From Deltaproteobacteria bacterium Ga0077539 (lineage in GTDB: Bacteria; Myxococcota_A; Polyangia; Polyangiales; Ga0077539), in the NCBI GenBank assembly GCA_001465015.1, contig LNEO01000246.1:144280-208279 (forward strand): 64,000 nt of DNA. Reading direction: 5' to 3'. A model generated the notes under the pieces. The model was given only the letters and a program-made list of their open reading frames with translations. It was not told the DNA's origin and made no database searches. Positions 33,841 to 43,327 of this stretch are shown here, piece by piece. Position numbers and translations under genes: made by a program. The stretch's first letter is position 1. Every line of letters starts with the position of its first letter.

Positions 33841-35421
33841 TCAGCGTGATCGGTCGAAGGTGGGCTGTCCCAGGATCAGCCCGTCGACGTCCTCTTGACC
33901 ACGAGGGCGACGGGTGTTGGTCCGGCGACCGGGCGAGTTCGTGCGCCGTCCCGGAGTTGCCGAGGGCTCGGTCGCCGCAACGCCCGCGTCCTGATCGGCC
34001 GCTTGTTGCCCAGCGCCCGCTGCCCCGACTTGCTCGCCCGTCGACGGCCCCGCTGTGCCCAAAGGCACAACAGGAACGCTCACCACCCGCTCGACCACTC
34101 GCGTCTGAACGTCAGGCTTTCTGGTCATCGCCACGATCGCCGTGACGCCCAGAGCGACGATCGCGACCGAGCTGACCACGGCGATCGCGATCAGCTTGCT
34201 CTTGCCACTCACGCCTGGCTGAGCGATCGACGTGCTCGGGTTGGTCGTCGTACCCGTGCGACGCACCTCCGAGACCACGAACTCACCTGTCCGCTTCTGG
34301 GACGCGCTCATCGGCGTCGGCGTCTGCGTCGACCACCCGCTTCGAAGCCGCGCTCGCTCGCGCGCGAGCTTGTCACCGACGGTGAGCTTCACGAAATCCG
34401 CGACGACGTGCGTCGGCGCCGCGAACCCGAGCGCCTCGAGCGCTCGCGCGAAGTCCTGCGCGCTGTTCCACCGACGAGCGGGGTCGCGCTCGAGCGCTCG
34501 CATCACCACGGCCTCGACCTCAGCGGGGATCGACGGGGCCACGGCGCTCAACGGCGTGACCTCGTGATGCAGGATCACGCCGATCGTCTCCATGTCCGTC
34601 GCCGCGCGAAACAAGCGTCGACCCGAGAGCATCTCCCAGCACACGACGCCCATCGCGAACACATCGACGCGACGGTCGATGCCGGTGGGGTTGGTGAGCT
34701 GCTCGGGCGCCATGTACGCGATCTTGCCCTTGAGCTCTCCCTCTCTCGTGTGGCTCGCCCGGCCCGCGGCCTTGGCGATCCCGAAGTCCGTCACCCGCGC
34801 GACGCCGTCGATCCCGACGAGCACGTTCTGCGGCGAGATGTCGCGATGGATCAGGTCGAGCGGCGCTCCGTCGTCGTCCCTCAGGTCGTGCGCCGCGTGC
34901 AGCCCTTCGAGCGCGTCGATCGCGCAGCGCATCGCGATCGGCAGCGGAAGCCCCTCGCGTTGGCGCGTGACGTGCTCTTTGACGAGCCCCGAGAGCCGAT
35001 CGCCCTCGACGTACTCCATCACCAAGAAGGGCGCATCACCATCCTCGACGTCGAGCGTCGCGACCACGTTTGGATGGCGAATCCTCGCTGCGAGCCGCGC
35101 CTCTTCGATGAACGCCGAGACGAACTCCTCGTCTCGCTCGAGGTGCGGGTGCATTCGCTTGATCGCGACCAGCCGAGAAAAACCTCGGGCTCCGACCGCG
35201 CGACCGAGAAACACCGTCGCCATTCCGCCCGAGGCGATTTCACCCAACAGCTCGTAGCGACCGAGGCGAATGCCATCGGTGTTGGCTGCCAACGCTGTTT
35301 CGGTGCCCGCCTCTACGGTCACTGCCCCGAAAGCGTGCCCCGTTGCCGAGGCGTTGTCACGTCCCGAGCACGCTTGCCGCCACGCCGATCGGATTTCGTC
35401 GACGACGCGGCGCTGCGTCAC
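33841..35421 (-). CDS. Hanks-type serine/threonine protein kinase, membrane-anchored
   Basis: This is a 526-aa kinase. The catalytic domain (about residues 55-330) has GEIASGGMATVFLG, LVAIKRMHPH, LIHRDISPQNVLV and ARVTDFGIAKAAG, with APEQL. All key residues are present. One membrane segment LIAIAVVSSVAIVALGVTAIVAM (about 410-433) is followed by a short periplasmic Ala/Gly/Thr-rich tail and an Arg-rich end. Such kinases are abundant in Myxococcota. It is 46 bases downstream of the TPR-like gene and in the same run as rnhA. The sensory input is not evident, and the outer part has no PASTA repeats. Confidence 0.92.
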   Translation of the reverse strand: MTQRRVVDEIRSAWRQACSGRDNASATGHAFGAVTVEAGTETALAANTDGIRLGRYELLGEIASGGMATVFLGRAVGARGFSRLVAIKRMHPHLERDEEFVSAFIEEARLAARIRHPNVVATLDVEDGDAPFLVMEYVEGDRLSGLVKEHVTRQREGLPLPIAMRCAIDALEGLHAAHDLRDDDGAPLDLIHRDISPQNVLVGIDGVARVTDFGIAKAAGRASHTREGELKGKIAYMAPEQLTNPTGIDRRVDVFAMGVVCWEMLSGRRLFRAATDMETIGVILHHEVTPLSAVAPSIPAEVEAVVMRALERDPARRWNSAQDFARALEALGFAAPTHVVADFVKLTVGDKLARERARLRSGWSTQTPTPMSASQKRTGEFVVSEVRRTGTTTNPSTSIAQPGVSGKSKLIAIAVVSSVAIVALGVTAIVAMTRKPDVQTRVVERVVSVPVVPLGTAGPSTGEQVGAAGAGQQAADQDAGVAATEPSATPGRRTNSPGRRTNTRRPRGQEDVDGLILGQPTFDRSR

Positions 35422-35467
35422 GCGATCGCACGGCGCAGTGCATCACACGCGCGTACACTGTACGCAA

Positions 35468-36463
35468 TCAGAATTGACCGACGACCGCAGCACCGCCAAG
35501 CGTCGGCAACAGAGAAATCGTTGTCGATTGCGAAGCCGGGGGCTGCTCGCTCGCCGCGGGACGAGCCGGCGCAAACGACCACCGCGTGAAGACCGCGAAG
35601 CCCACAGCAGCGGCGGTCACGACGGAGCCGGCGACCAACAATCCCGTCGTTCGATCCTCCGCCGCGTACACGGCGCGCTCCTGCTCGGGGATAAAAATTC
35701 CCATATTCGCGTTCTCGATGAGGCGCCGTCCGCGCGGCAACGCATCGGCGACCCACGCGATCGTCGCGCCCGTCAGCAGCCCGAGGCCGACGACTCCGGT
35801 CGCGATCGGAACCGCTGGATGAAACCGAAACGCAGGCGGCGGCGGAGGAACCACCGGCGCCGTATCACGGCGCGGCGGTGGGGGCGGCGGCGGCGGACGG
35901 CTGAAGGCGACTTCGCCCGTCGCGCCCGCGCGCGCTTCGATCGTTCGACGCTGCGCGAGCGTCTCGCCGAAATGCGCGGTGAGCGTGCGCGAACCGGGCT
36001 CGAGAAAGAAGTCTCGTCGCGTCTGGAGCACGCCGTCGACCTCGACCTCGCACTCAGCGTCGCAGGCGATCACCGCGCGAAACAGCTGCGGTGTGAGCTC
36101 GGTCAACGACTGCTGCGCGATGCGCGACGCGGCGCGCTGCGTGGGATAGCGCTCGAGCATCTCGAGGGCCAGCGTCGCGGCGCGAGTCATGTGATACGCG
36201 CCCTCGCTCTGGCGATGCGATCGGATCGCGCCGAGCAACGCTTGCCACGACGGAGCGCTTCGATACGACGCTTCGTAGAAGTTCGCCGCGGCGTTGAAAT
36301 CGCGGCGCAAGTAGCGCTCACCCGCGCGGCGAAAGGCCTCTTCTGCGGCCCGAACGTCCTGTGCGTGCGCGTCTCGCGCGACGCTCGTGGTCGCGACGAG
36401 CGCGCTCAACGCGAGGATCGCAGGCAGCCATCGTGCTCTTCGGGCAGTGCGGCGAAGCTCCAT
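35468..36463 (-). CDS. exported TPR-like protein with Pro-rich linker and membrane segments
   Basis: This is a 331-aa protein. The signal peptide is WLPAILALSALVATTSVARDAHAQ (cleavage near AHA-Q). Residues 40-120 are TPR-like helices (AFRRAGERYLRRDFNAAANFYEAS). Next comes a beta-rich PEGA-like part (VEVDGVLQTRRDFFLEPGSRTL), a run of eight prolines, then two membrane segments (ATGVVGLGLLTGATIAWVA and VAGSVVTAAAVGFAVF). It is a common partner architecture beside Ser/Thr kinases in Myxococcota. It lies between rnhA and the kinase. Confidence 0.8.
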   Translation of the reverse strand: MELRRTARRARWLPAILALSALVATTSVARDAHAQDVRAAEEAFRRAGERYLRRDFNAAANFYEASYRSAPSWQALLGAIRSHRQSEGAYHMTRAATLALEMLERYPTQRAASRIAQQSLTELTPQLFRAVIACDAECEVEVDGVLQTRRDFFLEPGSRTLTAHFGETLAQRRTIEARAGATGEVAFSRPPPPPPPPRRDTAPVVPPPPPAFRFHPAVPIATGVVGLGLLTGATIAWVADALPRGRRLIENANMGIFIPEQERAVYAAEDRTTGLLVAGSVVTAAAVGFAVFTRWSFAPARPAASEQPPASQSTTISLLPTLGGAAVVGQF

Positions 36464-36500
36464 CTGCGGCAGCGATGGTACACCGTCTCGCCGTCGACAA

Positions 36501-37214
36501 TCACCGATCGTAGCGCTTCTCGATGGTCGATCGGCTGGTGACCGCCTCGCGCGCGAGCTCGTCGGCGCGCTCGTTGAGCAGCACGCCCGAGTGCCCAGGA
36601 ACGTAGTGCAGCGTCACGTTGCGCCGCCCAGCGAGCTTCGCGCGGATGGCGAGCACCAGCTCGGTGTTGGCCTTCGCCTTCCAGCCCTTGGAGAGAACGC
36701 CGATCGAATACTGCGAGTCGGTGTGAATCGCGAGCGGCCGCGTGTCGTCCGGCGCCGCTTCGAGCGCGCGCAACACCGCCGTGAGCTCGGCGATGTTGTT
36801 CGTCCCTGTCCCGAGGTACTCGCTGCGCTCGAGGCGCGAGCGGCCGTCGATGAGCACCATTCCAAGCCCTGCGGGCCCGGGATTTCCGCTGCAAGCGCCG
36901 TCGGCGTACACGATGATCGCGCCGTCGGCGATCTTGGGTCCGTCGACCCCGCCCTTCGCGAGGGCCGCCGCCTTCGTCGTGCGCGTCCCGCCCTTGCTCG
37001 GCCCGGCCCCGTCTTCGACCACCGCGCAGTGATCGTCGGGCATCACTTTGGAGCCGTCGATCGGCTCGAGGTTCTTCACCGCCGCGTGGTAGGCCTTCGG
37101 GACCTTCGCGTTGTAGCGGATCTCGACGCGGCCCGCGGCTGCGATCGGGTTGCCTTCATCGTCGACGCGAGCCCACACCTCGCTGTCCCTCAATCGCATC
37201 TTTCGCCACGCCAT
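36501..37214 (-). CDS. rnhA: ribonuclease HI with N-terminal extension
   Basis: This is a 237-aa protein. The RNase H domain (about residues 95-230) hydrolyses RNA in RNA-DNA hybrids. All four catalytic acids are visible: Asp of YADGACSGNPGPAG, Glu of NIAELTAVLRAL, Asp of IHTDSQYSIGVLSKGW and Asp of HSGVLLNERADELARE. About 90 residues precede it (WARVDDEGNPIAAAGRVEIRYN and Lys/Gly-rich linker), unlike the compact E. coli enzyme; the role is unknown. ATG 37214 is chosen. It is the first gene of the rnhA-TPR-kinase run. Confidence 0.92.
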   Translation of the reverse strand: MAWRKMRLRDSEVWARVDDEGNPIAAAGRVEIRYNAKVPKAYHAAVKNLEPIDGSKVMPDDHCAVVEDGAGPSKGGTRTTKAAALAKGGVDGPKIADGAIIVYADGACSGNPGPAGLGMVLIDGRSRLERSEYLGTGTNNIAELTAVLRALEAAPDDTRPLAIHTDSQYSIGVLSKGWKAKANTELVLAIRAKLAGRRNVTLHYVPGHSGVLLNERADELAREAVTSRSTIEKRYDR

Positions 37215-37287
37215 CGTCGCTGACCTGTCCACGTCGGGATAACACCGCTCGCGACGAGCGGGGTACTTTTCGAGCGTCACCCATCGG

Positions 37288-38364
37288 ATGCAAACCTCCC
37301 CACCGAGCCCGGCGCTCCCGAGCACTGCTCGCGCGTTGATCGTTGTGGCGCTGATCGCCACGGCGCTCGGCGGGTACGCGCTCGGGCGGCGCGCGCGAGG
37401 GCGCGAGGGCGCGAGCGCTTCTCAGGCTCAGCGCGCGTCGATCGACCCTGCGACGATCGTTCCTCACGGAACGCGCTTCGTGCTCGCGGTGGATATCCAC
37501 CGCGCGCGCAGCGCTCCGTCGACAGCGGAGCTGTTCTCGTCGTTTGTCGGCGACGATTGCCGCGGGCGGATCGCGCCGCGCGTGCAGCGAATGTTCGTCT
37601 TTGCGAGAGACGCGACGCTCGACGAGAGCGCCTTCGTCTTCGAGACCTCGGCGCAGCGCGACGAGCTCGCGCAGTGCCTCCGCGACGGTCGATCGAACCT
37701 CGACCGCACGACCGTTCGCTACCGCGGGATCGAGCTGTCTCGCGCGGGCTCTCAGCGACCGAGGGAGCTGCTGCCTACGCAGGACACGAGCGACGTCGCC
37801 GCGCTGCCCGGCGGGCTCTTGATCGCGGGCCCCTCGAGCGCCGTCGCCGCGATCATCGACCGCGCGTTGGACCCCGCGCCCTCCGACGCGGCCTCCGCGC
37901 TCGGGCCGCCGCTGAGCGCCCTGCACGACCGGCTCGACCGCGGCTATACGGTCGCGCTGTTGTCGCTCGCGCGACCCACGACCGGCAGGCTCGGCTCGCT
38001 GTTCGCCAACGTCGAGGGCTTCGCGGTCGGGCTCTACGCCCGCGATCGTCTTCGCGTCGAGGCGCACTTCGTGAGCAACAACTTCGACACGCCGCGGACG
38101 CTCGCAGACACGCTCGTGCTCCAGCGAGACGAGGCGCGGGCGCAGGTCGCTCTGCCGAATCTTCAGCGCATCCTCGGCGAGCTCCGCGTCGACCGACTCG
38201 CCACGAGCGTTCGGCTTCGCGCGGAGCTGTCTGCGAGCGACGTCGCGTCGGTCGTCGCCGCGCTTCGCCTCGCGCTCGCGAGCGCGGCGGACGCCCCCGA
38301 CGGCCCAGCGGCTCTCGCAGAGGACTCCGCGGACGGAGGACGCCGCGCGGACGCAGCACGGTGA
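37288..38364 (+). CDS. membrane-anchored protein of unknown function
   Basis: This is a 358-aa protein with one N-terminal hydrophobic segment (ALIVVALIATALGGYALG, about 16-33), so the rest is probably periplasmic. The remainder has alternating helices and strands (RFVLAVDIHRARSAPS, FVFETSAQRDEL, GLLIAGPSSAVAAIIDRAL, GYTVALLSLARPTTG) without a family I know. It is divergent from rnhA, with 73 bases between starts, and convergent with the following gene. The C-terminus is Ala/Asp-rich. Confidence 0.65.
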   Translation: MQTSPPSPALPSTARALIVVALIATALGGYALGRRARGREGASASQAQRASIDPATIVPHGTRFVLAVDIHRARSAPSTAELFSSFVGDDCRGRIAPRVQRMFVFARDATLDESAFVFETSAQRDELAQCLRDGRSNLDRTTVRYRGIELSRAGSQRPRELLPTQDTSDVAALPGGLLIAGPSSAVAAIIDRALDPAPSDAASALGPPLSALHDRLDRGYTVALLSLARPTTGRLGSLFANVEGFAVGLYARDRLRVEAHFVSNNFDTPRTLADTLVLQRDEARAQVALPNLQRILGELRVDRLATSVRLRAELSASDVASVVAALRLALASAADAPDGPAALAEDSADGGRRADAAR

Positions 38365-38380
38365 TCCTCACTCCGTCGTT

Positions 38381-39700
38381 CTACCGCTTTTTCTTCTTCG
38401 GAACGTCCGTCCCCGCGAGCAGCGTCGGCGCTCCACCAGGCTCGTCCACCTTCACCGGATCTTCGACGGTGCGATCTTCGAGCGACACATCCCAGCTCTT
38501 GGCCGCGTCGCCCTTGGGCGCTCGATCGACAGCGCTCGACGCAGACTTGGACACCGGGCGAGTGCCTCGCGGCGCGCCGAGCAGCGCGTCGACGGCGTCG
38601 AGCAGACGATCAGCTTCTTCGCTGGCGACGCCCACCAGCTCGAGCGAGCGCGAGTCCTTGGTGCGCACGAGCAGCCGCGTCTTGCCGGTGACCCCCGGCC
38701 ACACTGCGCGAAGGACAAGCTCGAGCCCGACGCCGAGCAAGATCATTCCGATCCCGATCGCCACGACGGCGAACCATTTCGCTCCCACGCCTTCGAAGAC
38801 GCGTTTTGCGCCCAAAAGCGTGCCGATCAAGAGCCCGGCGATCGACAGCGCCGCGGGCGCCGAAGGAAAGCGAACCTCTTTGCGCAGCTCGACCAGCTCA
38901 CGCACGGGCATGCGAACGTCCCACGTCTGCAACGTCCGACCGAGGACCTCGCTGTGCCCGACGAGCCTGAGCGCTTCGCCCTCGAGCGACAGGGTCGCGG
39001 GTCGCCGAAACGAAAAGACCCACCCTCCGACGGTGCGCGTGAGGCCGCGAAGCGCGCCCCACCCGATGAGCGATCCCGCGAGCCGCGCCCAAAACCCTCG
39101 CGCGTACCCTTCGACGTCGACCGCGACGCTCACGATCGAAGGATCGCCGTCGCCGCGCGAGGCCGGCGCTTCATCGCCGTCGTCAACGACGAGCCCTCGC
39201 AGCGCGCGAACAGCTTCCGTCGCCCGCAGCGAGCCTGCGTCGATCGAGGACTCGGTCAACAGCTTCTGAAACCGCTGCGCCGTGTCGGACTCGAGCGAGT
39301 CGCGCGCGGCTTCGTAGGGCGCGTACGGGCCGGTAAACTCCAGCCAATCGAGGTCGGCGAGGCGGGCGCGAACCTTCGCAGGACCTCCCTCTCCGTCGAG
39401 GATCTCGCCGACGTGCCGCGCGAGCAGGACGCTCACGACGGCGCGCTCGAGCGCGCTCTTGGGTCCGCGGCGCAGCACTTCGATGGGCCGGATGCCGTCG
39501 ACCTCGCCGGTCGCGTCGGTGGCTCCGACGGCTCCGCAGCGAGCTTCGACTTGTTGGTGTGAAACGGCGCCGGTGCGCGCCTCGGCCTGTGCGAGGAGGA
39601 CCTCACCCACGACCCTCGAGGCAGCGCGAACGTCAGCGCGTGTTTTTCGAGCGAGCGAGTCCGCTGCGGCGCGGAGCGTATCGCGGTCGAGGAGTGTCAT
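38381..39700 (-). CDS. membrane protein of unknown function
   Basis: This is a 439-aa protein with a soluble helical N-terminal half (about 1-210, including RDTLRAAADSLARKTRADVRAA) and two or three membrane segments (AALSIAGLLIGTLLG, WFAVVAIGIGMILLGVGLELVL). The C-terminus is a soluble, partly charged tail ending in KKKKR. I do not recognise a family. It is the last gene of a four-gene minus-strand run with the sulfatase-like, CoA-transferase and small membrane-anchored protein genes, starting 25 bases after the sulfatase-like stop. Confidence 0.65.
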   Translation of the reverse strand: MTLLDRDTLRAAADSLARKTRADVRAASRVVGEVLLAQAEARTGAVSHQQVEARCGAVGATDATGEVDGIRPIEVLRRGPKSALERAVVSVLLARHVGEILDGEGGPAKVRARLADLDWLEFTGPYAPYEAARDSLESDTAQRFQKLLTESSIDAGSLRATEAVRALRGLVVDDGDEAPASRGDGDPSIVSVAVDVEGYARGFWARLAGSLIGWGALRGLTRTVGGWVFSFRRPATLSLEGEALRLVGHSEVLGRTLQTWDVRMPVRELVELRKEVRFPSAPAALSIAGLLIGTLLGAKRVFEGVGAKWFAVVAIGIGMILLGVGLELVLRAVWPGVTGKTRLLVRTKDSRSLELVGVASEEADRLLDAVDALLGAPRGTRPVSKSASSAVDRAPKGDAAKSWDVSLEDRTVEDPVKVDEPGGAPTLLAGTDVPKKKKR

Positions 39701-39725
39701 CGGTGTGCCTGCGGGCGGGAGGGTG

Positions 39726-41978
39726 TCACGAACCGCCCCCTTGCGTCTCGATCTGTCGAACCTCGCGCAACGACGCGCGAATTTGCTCGAATTGCGCCCG
39801 CTCGCGCGCCAGGACGTCGGGCCTCGACGAGGACAAGTCCGTGCGTTCGAGCGGATCGGACGAGAGGTCGAAGAGCTCGGGGCGTCGAGGGTTGCGGACG
39901 AGGAGCTTGTAGGGCCAGCGGATCATGGCTCGGCGCGTTCCGTTGTAGGGGCCTTCGGGCAGCTCGCAGTAGACAGGTCGCGGCGTGGCTTCGGCGCCGA
40001 ACATCTCTGCGACGAGGCTCTGGCCCGTGACGAAGTCTTCTGCGGTCGGCGCAGGGACCGGCAGACGAAGCAGCTCGAGCACGGTCGGCAGCAAATCGAT
40101 GTGCCCTCGCGGCGTCTCGATGTGCCTCGCCGCGACGCCCGGAACGTGAATCATCCACGGAACACGCACAAGCTCCTCCCACAGCTCGACGCCGTGCCAG
40201 GACATTCCGTGCTCTCCGAACGCCTCTCCGTGGTCCGCCGTGATCACCACGACGGTGCGATCGGCGTATGGCCTCTGCGCGAGGCGATCGAGGATTCGAC
40301 CGATCTGCCGGTCGGTGAAGGCCACTTCTGCGTCGTACTTTCCGCGCTCGGTCCGAGAAAACGGCGGGATTTCCGGGTGAAGTACGTACTGCTTGTGCGG
40401 GTCGAAGAAGTGCGCCCAGAGCATGAACCGCCCGGCGGTGAACTGAGCGTCGTCGAGCAACGCGAGGGCCTTGTCCGCGACGCGCGCGTCGGTGCTCACG
40501 CTCTCGCCGGCCTCGCCTCCAGGCGTGGCGCTCACGTCGATGCGCTCGACGCCCTGAAAGAGCCCGAACCGCGGGTTGAAATAGAAGTGCGAGGCCACCG
40601 ACGCCGTGCGAAATCCCGCGCTTCGCGCGCGCTCGGCGAGAAACACGTTGCCTCGATCGGGATAGCGGACGAAGTGATTGTCGTCGCGGACGCACTCGGT
40701 CGGATAGCGACCGGTCATCAAGGGACCGATCGATCGACCTGTGTACGAGCTCATCGCGTAGGCGCGATCGAAGACCACCGATCGCGCGGCGAGCCGATCG
40801 AGGTTGGGCGACAGCTCTCTGGGGTTGCCCGCGTAGTGAAGGTCCCAGCGCAGCGTGTCGACGGTGATGAACACGAGGTTTGCGTCGCGGGGCAGCGTTC
40901 GCGCGATGCGCTCTGCCAACGAGGGCGGTGGCGGCGGCGGCGCGGCGCGCACGATCACGGGCGCGTCGGCGCCCGAGCAGTCCTCGTCGACGCCGTTTCC
41001 CGCGATGTCTCTCGCGTCAGGAAATCTCCTGGCGTCTCGGTCGTCACAGTCGCCACCGCCGAAGAGGGCGCTCGCGCCGTCGCGGTCGCGGTCGGTGCGC
41101 CTTCGGAGCGCCCGCAGCACGACGCGGGCGACGCCCGAGCGCGACTCGATCACCGTCGCCGAGGGCGAGCGCTCGAAGCGAAGGGCCGTCTCGCGCAGCG
41201 CGGCGCCGGCGATCGCGAGGCTCGAGAGCGCGGTCACGACGGCGAGCGACCAGCGCCGAGAACACGCCCATGAAATCAAAGCGCCTAGAGAAAGCGCGCC
41301 CGCCAACGTGAGGACGGGGGACAGATCCAGCTCGGGTTTCTTCAGCACGCCGTAGGCGCCGAGGACGCCGCCGCGTCCGTGGATGTCTCCGGTCGCGACC
41401 CCCACCGAGAGCAGAATCACAGCGGCGATCGCGCCGATCGCCCACGGTCGAGCGATCGAGCCGAGCGCTCCCTCGCGCGGGTCCGCAGAGAGCGCGCGTC
41501 CCGCGAGGCGCATCGCGACGAGCAGCGCGACACAGAGCGCGACGGTCAGCGCGAAGAGCGCGGCGGACTGAGCGAACGCCGCGAGCCCCACGTGATGAAA
41601 CGCGGTCATGAAGAAGGCCCCCGCCCGCGCAGCGAGCCCCACCCAGAGCGCGGCGAACGCAGGCGCGCACAGGGCGAGCGCGCGCAACGTCCGAGCGCGC
41701 TCGATCGTGGCGTCGTGCCAGTCGGCGACGCGCGCGACGCGACGCGCAGAGACGAGCACCGCCAGCGGAACGAGCACGAGCGCGATCACCGCGGACGACG
41801 GCGCCTGAAGGGCCGCTTCGCGCAGCGCGGCGCCCCCGCGGTCGACGGGCGTTCGAAGGGCGCCCGCGAGGGCGGCGGCGACGAGGGTGCCGAGCAGCGA
41901 GCCGCCGAGCGCAGAGAGGGCGCGGCGCGGCGCGGACGCGCGCGGGTCCGCAGCAGAAGCGAGAGCTCCAGTTGTCAC
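39726..41978 (-). CDS. membrane sulfatase-like (alkaline phosphatase superfamily) enzyme with MopE metal-binding insert
   Basis: This is a 750-aa protein. The first 290 residues contain about six membrane segments. Residues about 300-345 hold a MopE-type acidic motif (RDRDGASALFGGGDCDDRDA and DIAGNGVDEDCSGAD). From about 375 lies a sulfatase/alkaline-phosphatase core with VFITVDTLRWDLHYAG, SSYTGRSIGPLMTGRYP and VVVITADHGEAFGEHG. The canonical formylglycine motif (CxPxR) is absent at this point; a Thr or Ser is where the nucleophile should be. So it is more likely a phosphotransferase or phosphatase than a classical sulfatase. GTG 41978 is the start. It follows the CoA-transferase gene after 88 bases. 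Confidence 0.85.
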   Translation of the reverse strand: MTTGALASAADPRASAPRRALSALGGSLLGTLVAAALAGALRTPVDRGGAALREAALQAPSSAVIALVLVPLAVLVSARRVARVADWHDATIERARTLRALALCAPAFAALWVGLAARAGAFFMTAFHHVGLAAFAQSAALFALTVALCVALLVAMRLAGRALSADPREGALGSIARPWAIGAIAAVILLSVGVATGDIHGRGGVLGAYGVLKKPELDLSPVLTLAGALSLGALISWACSRRWSLAVVTALSSLAIAGAALRETALRFERSPSATVIESRSGVARVVLRALRRRTDRDRDGASALFGGGDCDDRDARRFPDARDIAGNGVDEDCSGADAPVIVRAAPPPPPPSLAERIARTLPRDANLVFITVDTLRWDLHYAGNPRELSPNLDRLAARSVVFDRAYAMSSYTGRSIGPLMTGRYPTECVRDDNHFVRYPDRGNVFLAERARSAGFRTASVASHFYFNPRFGLFQGVERIDVSATPGGEAGESVSTDARVADKALALLDDAQFTAGRFMLWAHFFDPHKQYVLHPEIPPFSRTERGKYDAEVAFTDRQIGRILDRLAQRPYADRTVVVITADHGEAFGEHGMSWHGVELWEELVRVPWMIHVPGVAARHIETPRGHIDLLPTVLELLRLPVPAPTAEDFVTGQSLVAEMFGAEATPRPVYCELPEGPYNGTRRAMIRWPYKLLVRNPRRPELFDLSSDPLERTDLSSSRPDVLARERAQFEQIRASLREVRQIETQGGGS

Positions 41979-42066
41979 GAGCGATCGGCGCGCACCCTAC
42001 GGTCGATCGCCGGCGCTCGTCGAGTCCACAGCGAACGCCGAGCGACGCTTCGTGGCGCCCCGACGC

Positions 42067-43299
42067 TCAGCGCACCACGCCCGACGCGCGCAGTCGCGCG
42101 ATGGTCTCTGCGTCGTACCCGGCGCGTTCGCGCAGGACTTCGTCGGTGTGCTCGCCGAGACGAGGGACGGGGCCGTGCGTTTCTCCCTGCCATTCGCCCT
42201 CGAACTTGATCGGGTTGCCCGCAGCGCGCACGGCGCCCGCGGGCCCCTGATCGAGCGTGGCGATCATCTCTCGCGCCCGCACCTGCGGATCATCGAACAC
42301 CTGGTCTACGCGCTGAACCGGCGCCGACGGAACGCCCTCTCGCTCGAACGCCTCGCACCACTCGCGGGCGCTCTTCTCTCGGAGCTTGGGCTCGATCGCC
42401 GCGAGCAGCTCGCCGCTGCGCGCGCGGCGTTGGGCGTGGGTCGCGAGGCTCGGGTCATCGACCCATGAATTCAAGCTCAACGCCCGGCAGAAGCACGGCC
42501 AGAACCGGTCGGTGAAGACCGCGACGACGACCGCGCCGTCCTTCGCCTCGAAGGACTGATAGGGCCACGCGTACGCGTGGGCGCTGCCTTGCGGGCCGAG
42601 CACAGGGCCGCCGTTGAGCGCGTACGTCGCTGCATACGCGAGGAGCGCCACCTGACAGTCGAGCAGCGAAAGGTCGATCGCCCGGCCGCGACCGGTCCGC
42701 TCGCGGTCGAACAGGGCGCTTGCGATGGCGAGGGCAGCGAACATTCCGCCCGCGAGATCGCCGAGCGGCGGGCCCATTCGAACGGCGGGGCGACCGGGCT
42801 CGCCGGTGATGGACATCGTTGCGCCGCGGGCTTGGAGGGTGAGGTCGAAGGCGGCGTTGTCTCGATCGGGTCCAGTGCGGCCGAAGCCGCTCATGCCGCA
42901 GACGATCAAGCGCGGGTTGATTCGGTGCAACGTTTGGTGATCGCAGCCGAGCTTCTCTGCGACGCCGACGCGAAAATTCTCGATGACGACGTCGCTCTCT
43001 CTCGCGAGCGCCCAGAGCACCTCGCGCCCTTCGGGCCGCTCGAGGTCGAGCACGATCGAGCGTTTGGACCGATGAAACGCAGCGAAATACACGCTGAGCT
43101 TGTGCTCGCCTTCGCCCACGAAGGTGGGCCCCATCGCGCGCACCTCGTCGCCTCCGGGCCGCTCGACCTTGACGATGTCCGCGCCGAGGTCCCCGAGCAG
43201 CATCGCGCCGTACGGTCCGGCCACCATCCGCGTCAAGTCGAGCACGCGCACCCCTCGAAGCACTGAGAGCAATCGATCCTCCGGCGTGTTTGCGGTCAC
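42067..43299 (-). CDS. CaiB/BaiF-family CoA-transferase (class III)
   Basis: This is a 410-aa class III CoA-transferase that moves CoA between carboxylic acids. The N-terminal VLRGVRVLDLTRMVAGPYGAMLLGDLGADIVKVERP signature is typical, and VIENFRVGVAEKLG, FGRTGPDRDNAAFDLTLQA and the later CFYEREGVPSAPVQRVDQV-type region fit. The CoA donor and the substrate are not evident; no acyl-CoA dehydrogenase or ligase is next to it. It is 28 bases downstream of the preceding gene, within one run. Confidence 0.93.
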   Translation of the reverse strand: MTANTPEDRLLSVLRGVRVLDLTRMVAGPYGAMLLGDLGADIVKVERPGGDEVRAMGPTFVGEGEHKLSVYFAAFHRSKRSIVLDLERPEGREVLWALARESDVVIENFRVGVAEKLGCDHQTLHRINPRLIVCGMSGFGRTGPDRDNAAFDLTLQARGATMSITGEPGRPAVRMGPPLGDLAGGMFAALAIASALFDRERTGRGRAIDLSLLDCQVALLAYAATYALNGGPVLGPQGSAHAYAWPYQSFEAKDGAVVVAVFTDRFWPCFCRALSLNSWVDDPSLATHAQRRARSGELLAAIEPKLREKSAREWCEAFEREGVPSAPVQRVDQVFDDPQVRAREMIATLDQGPAGAVRAAGNPIKFEGEWQGETHGPVPRLGEHTDEVLRERAGYDAETIARLRASGVVR

Positions 43300-43327
43300 C
43301 CGACACAGCAGCGATCACGGCGAGCGG

